This document shows positions 55,432 through 64,000 of a DNA stretch of 64,000 nucleotides, one piece after another (position 1 is the stretch's first letter; the number at the start of each line of letters is the position of its first letter). Below the pieces are notes generated by a model that did no database searches, was not told the DNA's origin, and was given only the letters and a program-made list of their open reading frames with translations. Origin of the DNA: Legionella nautarum (lineage in GTDB: Bacteria; Pseudomonadota; Gammaproteobacteria; Legionellales; Legionellaceae); the NCBI RefSeq assembly GCF_001467895.1, contig NZ_LNYO01000013.1, positions 104,686 through 168,685 on the forward strand. The letters run 5' to 3'. The position numbers were made by a program, and so were the translations under genes.

Positions 55432-55455
55432 ATGCCGCGGAAGAAACCACGGCAT
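55432..55455. terminator. Hairpin downstream of the HAD-domain gene
   Basis: Near-perfect 9-bp stem ATGCCGCGG / CCACGGCAT (one G-T pair) with a 6-base loop, 20 bases after the stop of the large minus-strand gene. No T-run follows on that strand, though T-runs flank it on the plus strand. Weak terminator call. Confidence 0.4.
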
Positions 55456-55475
55456 TTTGAGAGTCAAAGTCTAAC

Positions 55476-58400
55476 TTATTTTAAATCAGGTAATTGCCCT
55501 TCATCTCGATGGTTCGCATTTTCTTCACGCTCAGGTTGAGATTTAGGTACGGGCTCAGGGCTAAACTTAGGTTTATTAAGCGCTTTGAAGAATTGCAGAT
55601 CATTGCGTGTTTGTTTTACAACGACAGCAGCCGAGACAATGAACCCTATTCCTGCTATCAGAGTACTTAAAAGCACTAAAATAGCTTTTCCTAAGAGCTG
55701 AAGATTAGGCTTTAATTGGAAATGTTTCCCCATTTCTTGCAGTTGTTCTCTATTATTTTGATCTTGGGGTTCCACACAAGCTTGTGCTGTTCTTGCTAAG
55801 GATTTTAAAACCTCAGTTTTTGTTGAAGGTAAACGAGTTACATCGTTGAAGATTGTTTGAGCAGCTTCCAGGACAGCTAACAACTCAATATTAACCTGCT
55901 TATTGTCGTTAAAATAAGGAAGTTGCATTATTTCTTCTTCAGTTTGCTTACTATAAGTCAAATTATTTAAATATTCTTCAAATGCGGCTTGTTGAATTTC
56001 GCGAGCTTTTATTGCTAACCCCGCAACTTGCCCATCTTTTTCTGTTGGAAGATTCCTAATTTCTTTTGCTAAAGTAACTAGGGTATCTAAGCTGCTTTTC
56101 TCGGAATTTAAAATATGATCTGCATAGGCTATTACCAAAAGAGCTTCTTTTATTACAGGCTTATCTTGATCTTCTTGTTCGGGTAAATATTTTTTTAATT
56201 CTGGATTTACATGCTCTCTCAATACTTCTATCACTTTGCCATTTGCTATTTTGTTAAGAAAATTTTGCTGGATAAATGCTTGGTTCAATGATTTTTTGAG
56301 AAAACTATAACAAGCCATTGGACTATTAAGGTAGCTGTTGAGCATTGTTTCATAGCTATCCTGTAAAGTTAAGTCTAAAGGTTCAATCTGGGCATCCAAC
56401 GATAACAATCTAAACTTTTCGAATTGTTCTGGGGTGAGAGATCGTTGCTCGCCTATATTAAGTGCGTCTCGTTTCTCTTCATTAAGTTTTTCTATGTAGT
56501 TTTGTCCATAATAAAAAATTTCTCCATCCTTATTCTTAATAAAAAGATAAGCAGATTCTGCAAGGCCCTTATTATGCAATGCGCGTTCAATTTTCGCCTT
56601 GTTCTCTTCCTCCTCTAACTCAAGGCTAAAATCATCGATTGCAAGTAGGAGAGCTGTATCGCCTTTTATTCTTCCTAAAACATTCAATGTGACGGTTATT
56701 GCTGATTCCTTAGCATAATTAATTGCAGCAGGGTTACCCTGCTCACGAATTATTTCTACAGAATCATTGAGACGAGAAATAAATTCATTTGCCTCCCCTT
56801 GAGTGAAGCTCTCAGGTACTTCGCTCAGTGCACATAAAGCAGCATGTTTTGTAATGGCTGTTTTATGCTCCTCGTTTTCTAAACGTTTTAAAACTTCCTT
56901 AGCTTGATGAGAAATATGATAATGCTCAAAATTACCAATGTCCTGATTGTACTCATCAATCGCGCTCATCAATGTAGGAACAAAATCAGCTGATAAGGAT
57001 CGGGCGCTGCTTCTAAGTTCCTCTATTAAAAATAGCCAAGAATCTAGGTCCTTATCTTTAATGAATTTTTCTTTAATTTTATCGATAGCTTGGGGGTTAT
57101 TTTTATTTAACTCTAGCAATAACTTAAGTTCATGCTTGCGAGTATTGATCTGGTCAATTTGCGGCAGTTGAGCATCCGCGGGGTAAAAATCGATATTCGT
57201 ATAGCCTGCAATCAATGAAATCATCAATGAAGCGATAGCGGGACTCCCTTCAGGATAGTTGTGCTCAAGAACATTTATATAATTTAATAAATCTATTTCG
57301 TTCCTGAGTCTGGAGCACATTTCTCTGAGCGTAGGATAGCCAAGGAATTTCCAGGGTTGAGGTGGATTAGCAGTCAAATTTTCTATAATTTGCTGCACAA
57401 GATCTGCTCTTAAATAAGTTCTAAGTGCTGCTTGTTGGGGTGAAGCTGATTTGACTTCACGGTAATATCGAAGTAATTCTAAAAATTTTTGTGGATTAGA
57501 TGCGGTTTTTTTTATTGTTTTAGAAATATTTTTTTTAGATTTTTCAAGGAAGTTAACTTCTTGTTCGTATCTTTTTTGCTCTTCATCGTCATTTTCAAAT
57601 AGCGCTTGTTCATCTTGAGTTGGCGTTATTAAATCACCCAGTAATTCCTTTGACCTGCCTGCTTTTTCAACTCGCGTCATCAAGGTTACTAAATCATCGG
57701 TTTCTAGATTACCTTCTACAGCTAAACCAAGTTGGATACAGGATTGAAAATGTAATAGCTCTATGGGGCTACTGCAATTATTTTCCGAAATTGACTTAGC
57801 CAAGGCTTGCCAATCATAATCCTTAAAGGACCAGTTAAACTGCTCTATAGTTTTATCTTTTATTTGATTAATAAACTTTTGGTGGTAAAGAGGGATTTTA
57901 CCTTTCTCAAGATTGCTAATAATTGTATCGAGGACCTTTACTCGAAAAACAGGATTATCAAGGGTTGTGTCCATCATTTTGTCAAATAAGGACTTCAGCT
58001 CTTCCGGTAGCTCATCGTCCTGTCCTAATTTTGCGTATAATTCGACAATATTCTCAATATCGTGTGGATGCCAACAGGCTAATACTAACTGTGCATAAAT
58101 CCCTTTGTGTTTTTCCTCAAGCTGTTGTTCCTTAGGAATGGCATTTAATAGGTTTAATAAGGTTTGTTTATTATCATTTAATTCATTGCCATGAGCCTCA
58201 ACAAATTGTTTCAATTGCTCAATAGAGTAGCCTTGAATTAATTTTCTAATGAAATAATCTTCAGTTTGTTTTCTATCCTTCATAAAGACTGGTACGGCAT
58301 GCATACGTCCGTAGACTTGAGGATAATTCTCAGCGTCTGTGGCCATTCGTTGAGCCAGATTAATAACTTCTTTTTTATCATCAAAAACGATAAAGTTATC

Positions 58401-59060
58401 GGCGAGATCACTGTGATGAACGATATGTAGAATCATTCGTTCTTTGCCGCCTCTATAGTCAATCGAGTTGTCGAAACTGTCGGCTTTGGGCTGTAATTCT
58501 TCTTCTACTTTAGCGACATAGTTTTCAATTTTAGAGGGATTTGGAGCGGCTGGGTTTTCGGCGGCCTCGTCGACTAGATCTGCTTTATTTCTTTTATCTT
58601 CAGCTTTTTCTCTTAGCCTGCTTTCGGCACTAAGAAGATCTTGTTCCCTCTGTTGATCCGAGATCATTTTTTCTTTCTCGCTCGAATTAAGCAATGAGTT
58701 CGGATTCTTTCGGTGAAAATTTAATACGCGCCTTTCAAATTTCTCAATGACAGTACTATAGTAATTTCCTAATTTACCGTGATTATTAGCATCAAAATCT
58801 AGATAGTGTGAAGCATTGACAATGACATAACCTGTTTTAATTCCCATTTTCTTTAATTCATCGCTTACCAAGCAGCGAAAACTCTTTTCTTCTCCTGGGG
58901 AACCAAATTTTCTTATCTCAAAGGATGTTAAAAAATTGACCCGATTAATCCCCATTGTTTTCATTGCCTTAAATAGATTGGTATTGAATTTACCTTCACT
59001 ATCGAGACAGGTTCCGTCAATATCAAATAAGATTTCCGGGGATTTTACTGGTTTTGTCAT
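55476..59060 (-). CDS. Large HAD-domain protein with C-terminal membrane segment, candidate effector
   Basis: Protein of 1194 aa. The N-terminal 240 residues form a HAD-like hydrolase domain: motif I FDIDGTCLD with Asp13 and Asp15, and the DD pair in NFIVFDDKKEV as motif IV. A long, almost purely helical region of about 850 residues follows, with no named repeat. One transmembrane segment is near the C-terminus (LGKAILVLLSTLIAGIGFIV) before a charged tail. The layout (enzyme head, helical body, membrane anchor near the end) is common among large Legionella effectors. A TTG two codons upstream is possible. No ribosome site is strong. Confidence 0.7.
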   Translation of the reverse strand: MTKPVKSPEILFDIDGTCLDSEGKFNTNLFKAMKTMGINRVNFLTSFEIRKFGSPGEEKSFRCLVSDELKKMGIKTGYVIVNASHYLDFDANNHGKLGNYYSTVIEKFERRVLNFHRKNPNSLLNSSEKEKMISDQQREQDLLSAESRLREKAEDKRNKADLVDEAAENPAAPNPSKIENYVAKVEEELQPKADSFDNSIDYRGGKERMILHIVHHSDLADNFIVFDDKKEVINLAQRMATDAENYPQVYGRMHAVPVFMKDRKQTEDYFIRKLIQGYSIEQLKQFVEAHGNELNDNKQTLLNLLNAIPKEQQLEEKHKGIYAQLVLACWHPHDIENIVELYAKLGQDDELPEELKSLFDKMMDTTLDNPVFRVKVLDTIISNLEKGKIPLYHQKFINQIKDKTIEQFNWSFKDYDWQALAKSISENNCSSPIELLHFQSCIQLGLAVEGNLETDDLVTLMTRVEKAGRSKELLGDLITPTQDEQALFENDDEEQKRYEQEVNFLEKSKKNISKTIKKTASNPQKFLELLRYYREVKSASPQQAALRTYLRADLVQQIIENLTANPPQPWKFLGYPTLREMCSRLRNEIDLLNYINVLEHNYPEGSPAIASLMISLIAGYTNIDFYPADAQLPQIDQINTRKHELKLLLELNKNNPQAIDKIKEKFIKDKDLDSWLFLIEELRSSARSLSADFVPTLMSAIDEYNQDIGNFEHYHISHQAKEVLKRLENEEHKTAITKHAALCALSEVPESFTQGEANEFISRLNDSVEIIREQGNPAAINYAKESAITVTLNVLGRIKGDTALLLAIDDFSLELEEEENKAKIERALHNKGLAESAYLFIKNKDGEIFYYGQNYIEKLNEEKRDALNIGEQRSLTPEQFEKFRLLSLDAQIEPLDLTLQDSYETMLNSYLNSPMACYSFLKKSLNQAFIQQNFLNKIANGKVIEVLREHVNPELKKYLPEQEDQDKPVIKEALLVIAYADHILNSEKSSLDTLVTLAKEIRNLPTEKDGQVAGLAIKAREIQQAAFEEYLNNLTYSKQTEEEIMQLPYFNDNKQVNIELLAVLEAAQTIFNDVTRLPSTKTEVLKSLARTAQACVEPQDQNNREQLQEMGKHFQLKPNLQLLGKAILVLLSTLIAGIGFIVSAAVVVKQTRNDLQFFKALNKPKFSPEPVPKSQPEREENANHRDEGQLPDLK

Positions 59061-59209
59061 GAGCAATTCTCTACAGTCTAATGTTGCAACTGTTAATTAT
59101 AGCAAAAAGAATAAGTCGAATTCAATGTGCTCAAAAAATATCCAATATTTTTAACAAAGTCAAGATTTAACGATAGTGCGGAGTTTGGTGGTATTGCATA
59201 AGTGACCGT

Positions 59210-59225
59210 ATGGTGAATTCACCAT
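59210..59225. promoter_or_regulatory. Perfect 16-bp palindrome
   Basis: ATGGTGAATTCACCAT, a perfect palindrome, lies 150 bases upstream of the large HAD-domain gene and about 90 bases past the small 59317-59481 gene. It could be a dimeric repressor site. No known operator consensus is recognised. Confidence 0.35.
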
Positions 59226-59316
59226 TACTCATACCTTATGAAGAGGAAAGTAGAAATAAAATGCGAGTGATTAGCTTCATAAACCTAAGTTTGAATCTCC
59301 TCGCACTGAGCTAAAA

Positions 59317-59481
59317 TCAATGTTTTTTCTTCTTGCCGCCGTGATCTTGTTTATTTACAGTTCGCCATGCACGCTCTTCGGCTTCGCTTTTTGAAACGCC
59401 CTTATCTTCATAAGATTTTTCAATATGATGTGCTTGGCGTTTTTGTTTTGAGGTATAGCTTGATTTATCTCCTTGTGGCAT
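59317..59481 (-). CDS. Small Lys-rich conserved protein
   Basis: 54-aa basic protein, read directly from the sequence: begins MPQGDKSSYTSKQKRQAHHI, continues with SYEDKGVSKSEAEERAWRTV, and ends in a Gly/Lys-rich tail. This layout matches a widespread small bacterial family often annotated as plasmid-stabilisation protein; I know of no proven function. A strong AAGGAGAG ribosome site precedes the ATG. It follows another tiny gene on the same strand, and both lie near a palindrome. The end coordinate may be off by one base. Confidence 0.7.
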   Translation of the reverse strand: MPQGDKSSYTSKQKRQAHHIEKSYEDKGVSKSEAEERAWRTVNKQDHGGKKKKH

Positions 59482-59532
59482 TTTAATCTCTCCTTAATTA
59501 ATCTGTTAAAATAAATTAGTAATAATCGCTAG

Positions 59533-59691
59533 TTAGCGGTTATTAAAATTTCGTTGAAGGGCTTTCTTAACTTTTTCTGATTTATTTTTTCCAATTTCGG
59601 TGCCAGCTAAATTACTGGGTTTTTTCTTGCTTATATTTTCATCGGCTTTTTTTACAGCTCCAGGCTGTGGGTGAAGGTAACTTTTAATCAT
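59533..59691 (-). CDS. Small basic hypothetical protein
   Basis: 52-aa hydrophilic Lys/Asn-rich protein, read from the sequence (starts MIKSYLHPQPGAVKKADENI, contains KKKPSNLAGTEIGKN, ends NFNNR). GGAAG lies five bases before the ATG. It is 51 bases upstream of the 54-aa gene on the same strand, so they may form a unit. I do not recognise the family. Confidence 0.5.
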   Translation of the reverse strand: MIKSYLHPQPGAVKKADENISKKKPSNLAGTEIGKNKSEKVKKALQRNFNNR

Positions 59692-59782
59692 TCCAACTTC
59701 CTTTTTAATAATCGATAGATCAATTATAGCTCATAGAAGCTAAAGAAAATTTTTGTGATGCATGCTCAATTCAAGCAATAAA

Positions 59783-59947
59783 TTATGTTAATTTAATAGG
59801 GTTTTCTCTATAAAAACACAAGTTTTTCAAAGAAGTTGGAGCGAGAATTAGTCTGGTTATTAACAATAATTCAGCTGCAAATATAAAAAATATTATTCTC
59901 AGTTTTAGCTTATTTTGCTCTTTCTTAATTGCTACGGCTTTAGTCAT
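59783..59947 (-). CDS. Possible small membrane protein
   Basis: 54-aa frame with one hydrophobic segment (LRIIFFIFAAELLLITRLIL). The ATG at 59947 has only a weak AGAG upstream; a TTG eight codons earlier is also possible. It lies between the autotransporter stop and the small basic genes. It could be real or chance. Confidence 0.3.
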   Translation of the reverse strand: MTKAVAIKKEQNKLKLRIIFFIFAAELLLITRLILAPTSLKNLCFYRENPIKLT

Positions 59948-60007
59948 TGCTCTGAGTGCAAATATTGCCAATATGATCGCAGTGGCGGTCCTTAGAAAAA
60001 ATTAGTA

Positions 60008-63000
60008 TTAAGAAATACGCCATCTAATACTACCAAAGATCCCATGATCGCTTACGTTGGCAGCGATTTGTCCTGAATAATCCAGGCTAAAAAAGAGATT
60101 GCGTGCCGATAGTACTGGGTTTAAATTGATTCCAGCATTAATTAGCAGAGAGTCCTTAGCAATGGCTGTCCCTCCTATTAAGAAAGGGATGCTGCCGTTG
60201 GCAAAGTTTAACGTTGAATGGGGATTTACCTGCCCATAGGCATGACGCCAAGCCAGCATGACCTTTTCACTTAGAAGAAAACGTTCAGTTTGATAGAGTT
60301 GCGCTTTTTCTCTTAAACCAAAAGTGGAGTAGGTGACGTCTTCATTTCCTTTACCCTGTAAGGCTGCAGGACTACTTGATTCATACCAAAAATTATTATT
60401 TAGACTTACATAAGCTAAACCTGCAAAAGGTTCTAAGGTTAAGTACTTCGCTTTCAAGTGATAACCTGCTTCGGCAAAGGCTTGTGTCGTATGCGCGTTA
60501 TAATTTGAAGCAAGATGATTGGCAAAATGAGGGAAAATAACATTGCGAGCCTGATTAATATCGTGCCAAGTATGCACTCCACCGATACGCAATCCCCAAT
60601 GATTGATCTCAGTACCTGCATAAGCACCTAAATGGTAATTATCGCTGTTACCGTATGAATTTCGTGCACGGACTGCAAAATTGCTATTACTGTAACCACC
60701 TAAGATCCCAATTCGCAATGCCTCAGCAAAACGCAGGTCGCCACCTAAAAAACTGCCTCCCGTTGAACGATTGAGTTGTGCTGCGTTAAAATTTCCTCGC
60801 AAATGCCCCCAAGATCCAAAACCATCTGTCCATAAACTCAGTCCAGAATCCATTGATACTTGCTGCTGATGACCAAATTTTTCATCCCTAAGGACGGGTG
60901 GAAAAGAGAAGGCTTGTTGCAGACGATTTAATACTGCATCACGTACATAGCGGCTTTCTTCTAAAAAAACACCTAAGGTTGAAACGTAGATTTCGCCGGA
61001 TAAATTGTCAAACGCGTATCTAGCACTTTGTTCATCTGGAGCGTTTAAAACCGAGAGAAAAACAGGGTCTAAGGGATTTAAACTTTCTACGGCATTGGCC
61101 GTATTTATTTGATTTGAAGTAATCGCCACAGAAGCAAAAGGCACTATTGTAGGACTAGTGAGGATAGGATTAGGAAAGGGGAGTAGGGAGCCAGGAATGA
61201 GACTTCGTGCAATATCCAAAAAGACATGATTATTGTCATAGTTAAGCGATAAATTCAAAAAGGGTAGGTTCGCCTGAGAGAGATTGGTATAAGTTCCACT
61301 GACACCACCTCCCGCCGTTAAAATGGTATATCGTGTACCAGGTATATAGATCCCAGCTTCTTTAACCACTTCAACTGCTCCACCGTTGATGGCTGCTGTT
61401 TGACTGACATTGATTAAATCGGATTGACCTTGGGGATTGATCTCAACCTCATAGACAGAGCCTGGTGCTTGTGTGTAGTTACCCGCTATAGTCAAGGTAC
61501 CAATCGAATGACCTGGCGCAATAATACCATTGACGGTAAGCTCATTTAACGTGCCTGTACCTCCTAAAATACCTAAAGAAGTGACAAGTAGATTGCCACC
61601 TAAAGTACCGTTAACTTCTAAAGTACCATTTTGAACGCTGGTGATTCCTGTGAAGGCGCCATTATTACCGGTGAGAATAAGCTTGCCTGCTCCTGATTGA
61701 ATCATTGAACCTGAGCCACTTATCGCAGCAGCATAAGTTAAATTGTCAGCGCGATTAAATACCAGCCCGGCATCATTAGCAATATCGCCGCTAATATTAC
61801 CACTGGTACCCCCATCACCAATCTGCAAAATGCCCGATGAAATAGTTGTCAGACCGCTATAGCTATTAGTACCTAATAGAATAACGGTACCAGTTCCTGC
61901 TTGAATAACATTTCCTGTGCCGCTGATAGCTCCAGAATAGCTCAAGTCGTTAGTGTGACTGAATTGCAGCGTGGCATTGTTCACAATATTTCCAGCTACG
62001 CTACCACTGGTGGTGCCTCCACCAAGTTCTAAAGTACCGGCTGAAATGATAGTATCGCCGCTGTATAAATTATTACCCGACAAAGTTAAGATTCCCGCAC
62101 CTTGTTTGGTAAGACCTCCCGTGCCAGAAAGCACAGCGCTAGTGACTAGGTTAAATCCATTGGAGTCAATGGTTAATCCATTAGCTAAAAGTTGCAGTTC
62201 TCCCGCTGAAAAACCAGTGATAAAATTAGTTTGATTTGCTTTAGCGCGTAAGATCCCGCCATTAAAGTTAGCTGCTCTTGTTCCATTACCACCCACTAGC
62301 TGTGTTGTTGCCAAAATTCCTTGAACGCCAGCCGTGCTATTCAAATTCAAGGTACCTTGGCTGCCAGCTTGTGATGCAATCGTAGTTATGGTGCTCACAT
62401 TAACGAAACCACCATTGTCGATATTCAGTACAGCAGTGCTAGTCGTGCCAACTTGAAGGGCGGTCGAATTTGTCCAGGTTGAGCCGATATCAGTTACAGT
62501 AACAGTACCATTGCCTCCTGATGCCGCGATAAATCCGCTTGCATTGCTTACTGAGCCGCCGTTTTCGATAGTCAGTCTGCCATTACTTAAATTACCAATA
62601 AAAAGATTTCTAGAATTTGTCCAGGTTGAACCTGCACCAGTTACAAGGACTATGCTATCACTTGCAGAAGAGGTTCCGATGCTTCCAGTTGCGCTATTAT
62701 TTACTGCGCCACCGTCTGAGATGGTCAGAGAACCATTACCTGAATTGCCAACAGTTAGACCGGAACTTACACTGGAATTTATCCATGTGGATCCCGCACC
62801 GGTTACGGTGACTGTACCATTACTGCCAACGTTTAAGCCAATATTTATCCCATTATTGGCACTGACTACTGCGCCATCTTGAATTGTCAGACTACCAACA
62901 TTGTTGACCCCGATAGATATCTCTCCTCCCGAAGCATAGGGTGAAGCGGGGCTTGCAGGGCATGCGGCACCATTACACGAGTTATCGCCAGAAAATGTAA

Positions 63001-63133
63001 TGCTAGGGACAAAAAAAGTAGGGGCATAGAAGGAGGAAAAAGTGGAAAATAGATTTAAATCATCGCTTAACTGATTGGCATATCCTAGTTCCCCACTCAT
63101 TAATAAAAAAGCACTCAATATCCTTTTTTTCAT
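60008..63133 (-). CDS. Autotransporter (type Va) with T-x-V repeats
   Basis: Surface autotransporter of 1041 aa. A signal peptide (about residues 3-20) precedes a Gly/Asn/Thr-rich passenger predicted to be a beta-helix. Repeats near residues 60-250 read GTVTVTGAGSTW...S, and three autotransporter-associated repeats near 330-520 read (G)LTKQGAGILTLSGNN / YSG.T.I..GTLELG. A transition region leads to a C-terminal beta-barrel (about 760-1041) ending FGSIRWRIS. No protease or cleavage motif is clear. AGGAG precedes the ATG. It likely functions in adhesion or interaction with host or other cells. Confidence 0.88.
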   Translation of the reverse strand: MKKRILSAFLLMSGELGYANQLSDDLNLFSTFSSFYAPTFFVPSITFSGDNSCNGAACPASPASPYASGGEISIGVNNVGSLTIQDGAVVSANNGINIGLNVGSNGTVTVTGAGSTWINSSVSSGLTVGNSGNGSLTISDGGAVNNSATGSIGTSSASDSIVLVTGAGSTWTNSRNLFIGNLSNGRLTIENGGSVSNASGFIAASGGNGTVTVTDIGSTWTNSTALQVGTTSTAVLNIDNGGFVNVSTITTIASQAGSQGTLNLNSTAGVQGILATTQLVGGNGTRAANFNGGILRAKANQTNFITGFSAGELQLLANGLTIDSNGFNLVTSAVLSGTGGLTKQGAGILTLSGNNLYSGDTIISAGTLELGGGTTSGSVAGNIVNNATLQFSHTNDLSYSGAISGTGNVIQAGTGTVILLGTNSYSGLTTISSGILQIGDGGTSGNISGDIANDAGLVFNRADNLTYAAAISGSGSMIQSGAGKLILTGNNGAFTGITSVQNGTLEVNGTLGGNLLVTSLGILGGTGTLNELTVNGIIAPGHSIGTLTIAGNYTQAPGSVYEVEINPQGQSDLINVSQTAAINGGAVEVVKEAGIYIPGTRYTILTAGGGVSGTYTNLSQANLPFLNLSLNYDNNHVFLDIARSLIPGSLLPFPNPILTSPTIVPFASVAITSNQINTANAVESLNPLDPVFLSVLNAPDEQSARYAFDNLSGEIYVSTLGVFLEESRYVRDAVLNRLQQAFSFPPVLRDEKFGHQQQVSMDSGLSLWTDGFGSWGHLRGNFNAAQLNRSTGGSFLGGDLRFAEALRIGILGGYSNSNFAVRARNSYGNSDNYHLGAYAGTEINHWGLRIGGVHTWHDINQARNVIFPHFANHLASNYNAHTTQAFAEAGYHLKAKYLTLEPFAGLAYVSLNNNFWYESSSPAALQGKGNEDVTYSTFGLREKAQLYQTERFLLSEKVMLAWRHAYGQVNPHSTLNFANGSIPFLIGGTAIAKDSLLINAGINLNPVLSARNLFFSLDYSGQIAANVSDHGIFGSIRWRIS

Positions 63134-63377
63134 TAAAACTCCTGTAATAGGTTAATGCTTTATCGCTGTAATACATGAGTTGGCATCTAGAAGTAGTCTT
63201 AAATTTCAGGTTATCATTATTGAATGAGCTATTTATTCCGGGCAAAAGAAATTTTTTGCTTTCCTAAATCCAATTTGGAATGCCGCGTTGAGAAAAGCGG
63301 AGCATTGAATTATCTTTTTACTCTTTTTAATTAACTGTTTAATATTAATAATCGCTTCAATTATTTAAAGGACTTAA

Positions 63378-64000
63378 TTGAACATTGCAAACTCTCGGTG
63401 GGAAGTGAAAGTTTTAGCCATTATCGCTATTATTACGGCCATAAAATTTTCCCAATCAATTTTATTTCCTCTACTACTTTCTTTTTTTCTATATTTATTA
63501 TTTAACCCTATTGTGGAGTGGTTGGAGAGGGCTAAGTTTCCTAAAGTAGTTGGCTCGATATTAATTGTGCTAGCATTTTTAGGTATAATTAGCTTGGGGA
63601 CGACTTTTATTGTACAACCTGCTGCTAATTTAATTCAGGATGCTCCAAAAAATTTCTCAATTATCGAACATAAATTTCAATTCATTAAAAAATCTTTATG
63701 GAAGATTAATAAAGCCGCTGAAACAGCACAAGAGATTGCTGAAGAAACTCAAAAAAATGAAGTTAAAGTTGCTACTTCTAATACTAGCCTTGGTATCTCT
63801 TTATTTAATTTAACTTCAAATATAATAATATTGATATTCACTGTGCTCATCTTTTTATTTTTTTTCTTAGTTTATTTTGAATCGTTCATCCGTAATCTAG
63901 AAAGAGTAATTTATAAAAGAAAAAAAACAATAAAGAAAAATGATTTTCTATATCATTTAAAAAATGAAGTATCTAAATACATGCTAATTTTCTCTATAAT
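63378..64000 (+). CDS. AI-2E/PerM-family permease (partial)
   Basis: The frame runs off the window; about 207 residues are visible. It starts at TTG after AAGGA (NIANSRWEVKVLAIIAIITA). It contains the family's first hydrophobic pair (FPLLLSFFLYLLFNPIVEWLE and VVGSILIVLAFLGIISLG), a long amphipathic stretch, and another membrane segment (IIILIFTVLIFLFFFLVY). AI-2E-type permeases export small molecules, and some are Na+/H+ antiporters. It is divergent from the autotransporter. Confidence 0.75.
   Translation, partial: MNIANSRWEVKVLAIIAIITAIKFSQSILFPLLLSFFLYLLFNPIVEWLERAKFPKVVGSILIVLAFLGIISLGTTFIVQPAANLIQDAPKNFSIIEHKFQFIKKSLWKINKAAETAQEIAEETQKNEVKVATSNTSLGISLFNLTSNIIILIFTVLIFLFFFLVYFESFIRNLERVIYKRKKTIKKNDFLYHLKNEVSKYMLIFSI

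Noticed and set aside
62511-62882. 123-codon plus-strand frame within the autotransporter
   Set aside because: Antisense to the repeated passenger; Pro/Leu-rich content is an artefact of the repeat.
60900-62950. Regular repeats considered as a CRISPR array
   Set aside because: They are imperfect protein-coding repeats of the autotransporter passenger, not short identical repeats with unique spacers.
1-64000. tRNA, rRNA, riboswitch, insertion-sequence or phage-integrase features
   Set aside because: I looked in the gaps by eye and found no cloverleaf with conserved arms, no transposase or integrase frame, and no riboswitch fold I recognise; a covariance-model scan could still find small RNAs.

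Overview
The window looks like chromosomal DNA from a Legionella-type gammaproteobacterium (Legionellaceae). The evidence is an AT-rich genome with long low-GC gaps, Lsp-type type II secretion genes (gspL/gspM), type IV pilus genes, a eukaryote-like sterol reductase, and many large standalone proteins that carry eukaryote-like or toxin-like domains. Those domains include a U-box, ankyrin repeats with a large-clostridial-toxin-type glycosyltransferase, a DUF2235/Tle1 lipase, a NADAR domain and a GDSL lipase. Such proteins are typical of Dot/Icm effector repertoires. No dot/icm gene lies in the window, so effector status is inference throughout.

Layout. 0-9.7 kb is mostly housekeeping: an aldo/keto reductase, a dGTPase-like HD hydrolase, a SPOR lipoprotein, gspL-gspM, mltB, and lepA-lepB-rnc. 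9.8-13.9 kb holds an ankyrin glycosyltransferase, an ABC-F ATPase and a DUF1840 protein. 14-19.2 kb is the conserved queA, tgt-like, yajC, secD, secF run; the tgt-like protein keeps the zinc site but has lost the catalytic aspartates. 19.4-25.1 kb has hisC-phhB (GTGA overlap), a minor-pilin trio (pilV/W/X-like), a membrane protein on the opposite strand, and pilT. 25-35.4 kb is accessory: an MFS transporter, a lipase-like protein, a methyltransferase, a carotenoid oxygenase fused to a six-helix membrane domain, a helical orphan, a small stress group (CsbD, hemerythrin-like and tiny proteins), and a membrane-anchored U-box protein. 35.5-38.2 kb has an MBL-fold exonuclease coupled to an ATP-dependent DNA ligase.

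38.2-46.3 kb contains a 7-dehydrocholesterol-reductase-like enzyme, an outer-membrane beta-barrel protein, a cysteine-rich secreted protein, and a two-gene mmpL-NRPS operon. The NRPS is A-PCP-C, and its adenylation pocket reads as asparagine-type. 46.5-53 kb is a same-strand island of four large, separately spaced genes: an orphan, a NADAR protein, a possible degenerate caspase-like fold, and a GDSL lipase. 53-64 kb has GNAT, LysE and DJ-1/PfpI genes, a 1194-residue HAD-domain protein with a C-terminal membrane segment, three small ORFs, a 1041-residue autotransporter, and the start of an AI-2E/PerM-type permease cut by the window end.

The best candidates for undescribed biology are the asparagine-type NRPS with its MMPL exporter, the catalytically dead Tgt paralogue between queA and yajC, and the NADAR protein in the effector-like island. 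I saw no tRNA, rRNA, CRISPR array, transposase or integrase. No gene-free stretch exceeds 300 bases. The larger gaps (19176-19463, 49482-49770, 55196-55475, 59061-59316, 63134-63377) hold palindromic repeats, hairpins, or nothing I can name.
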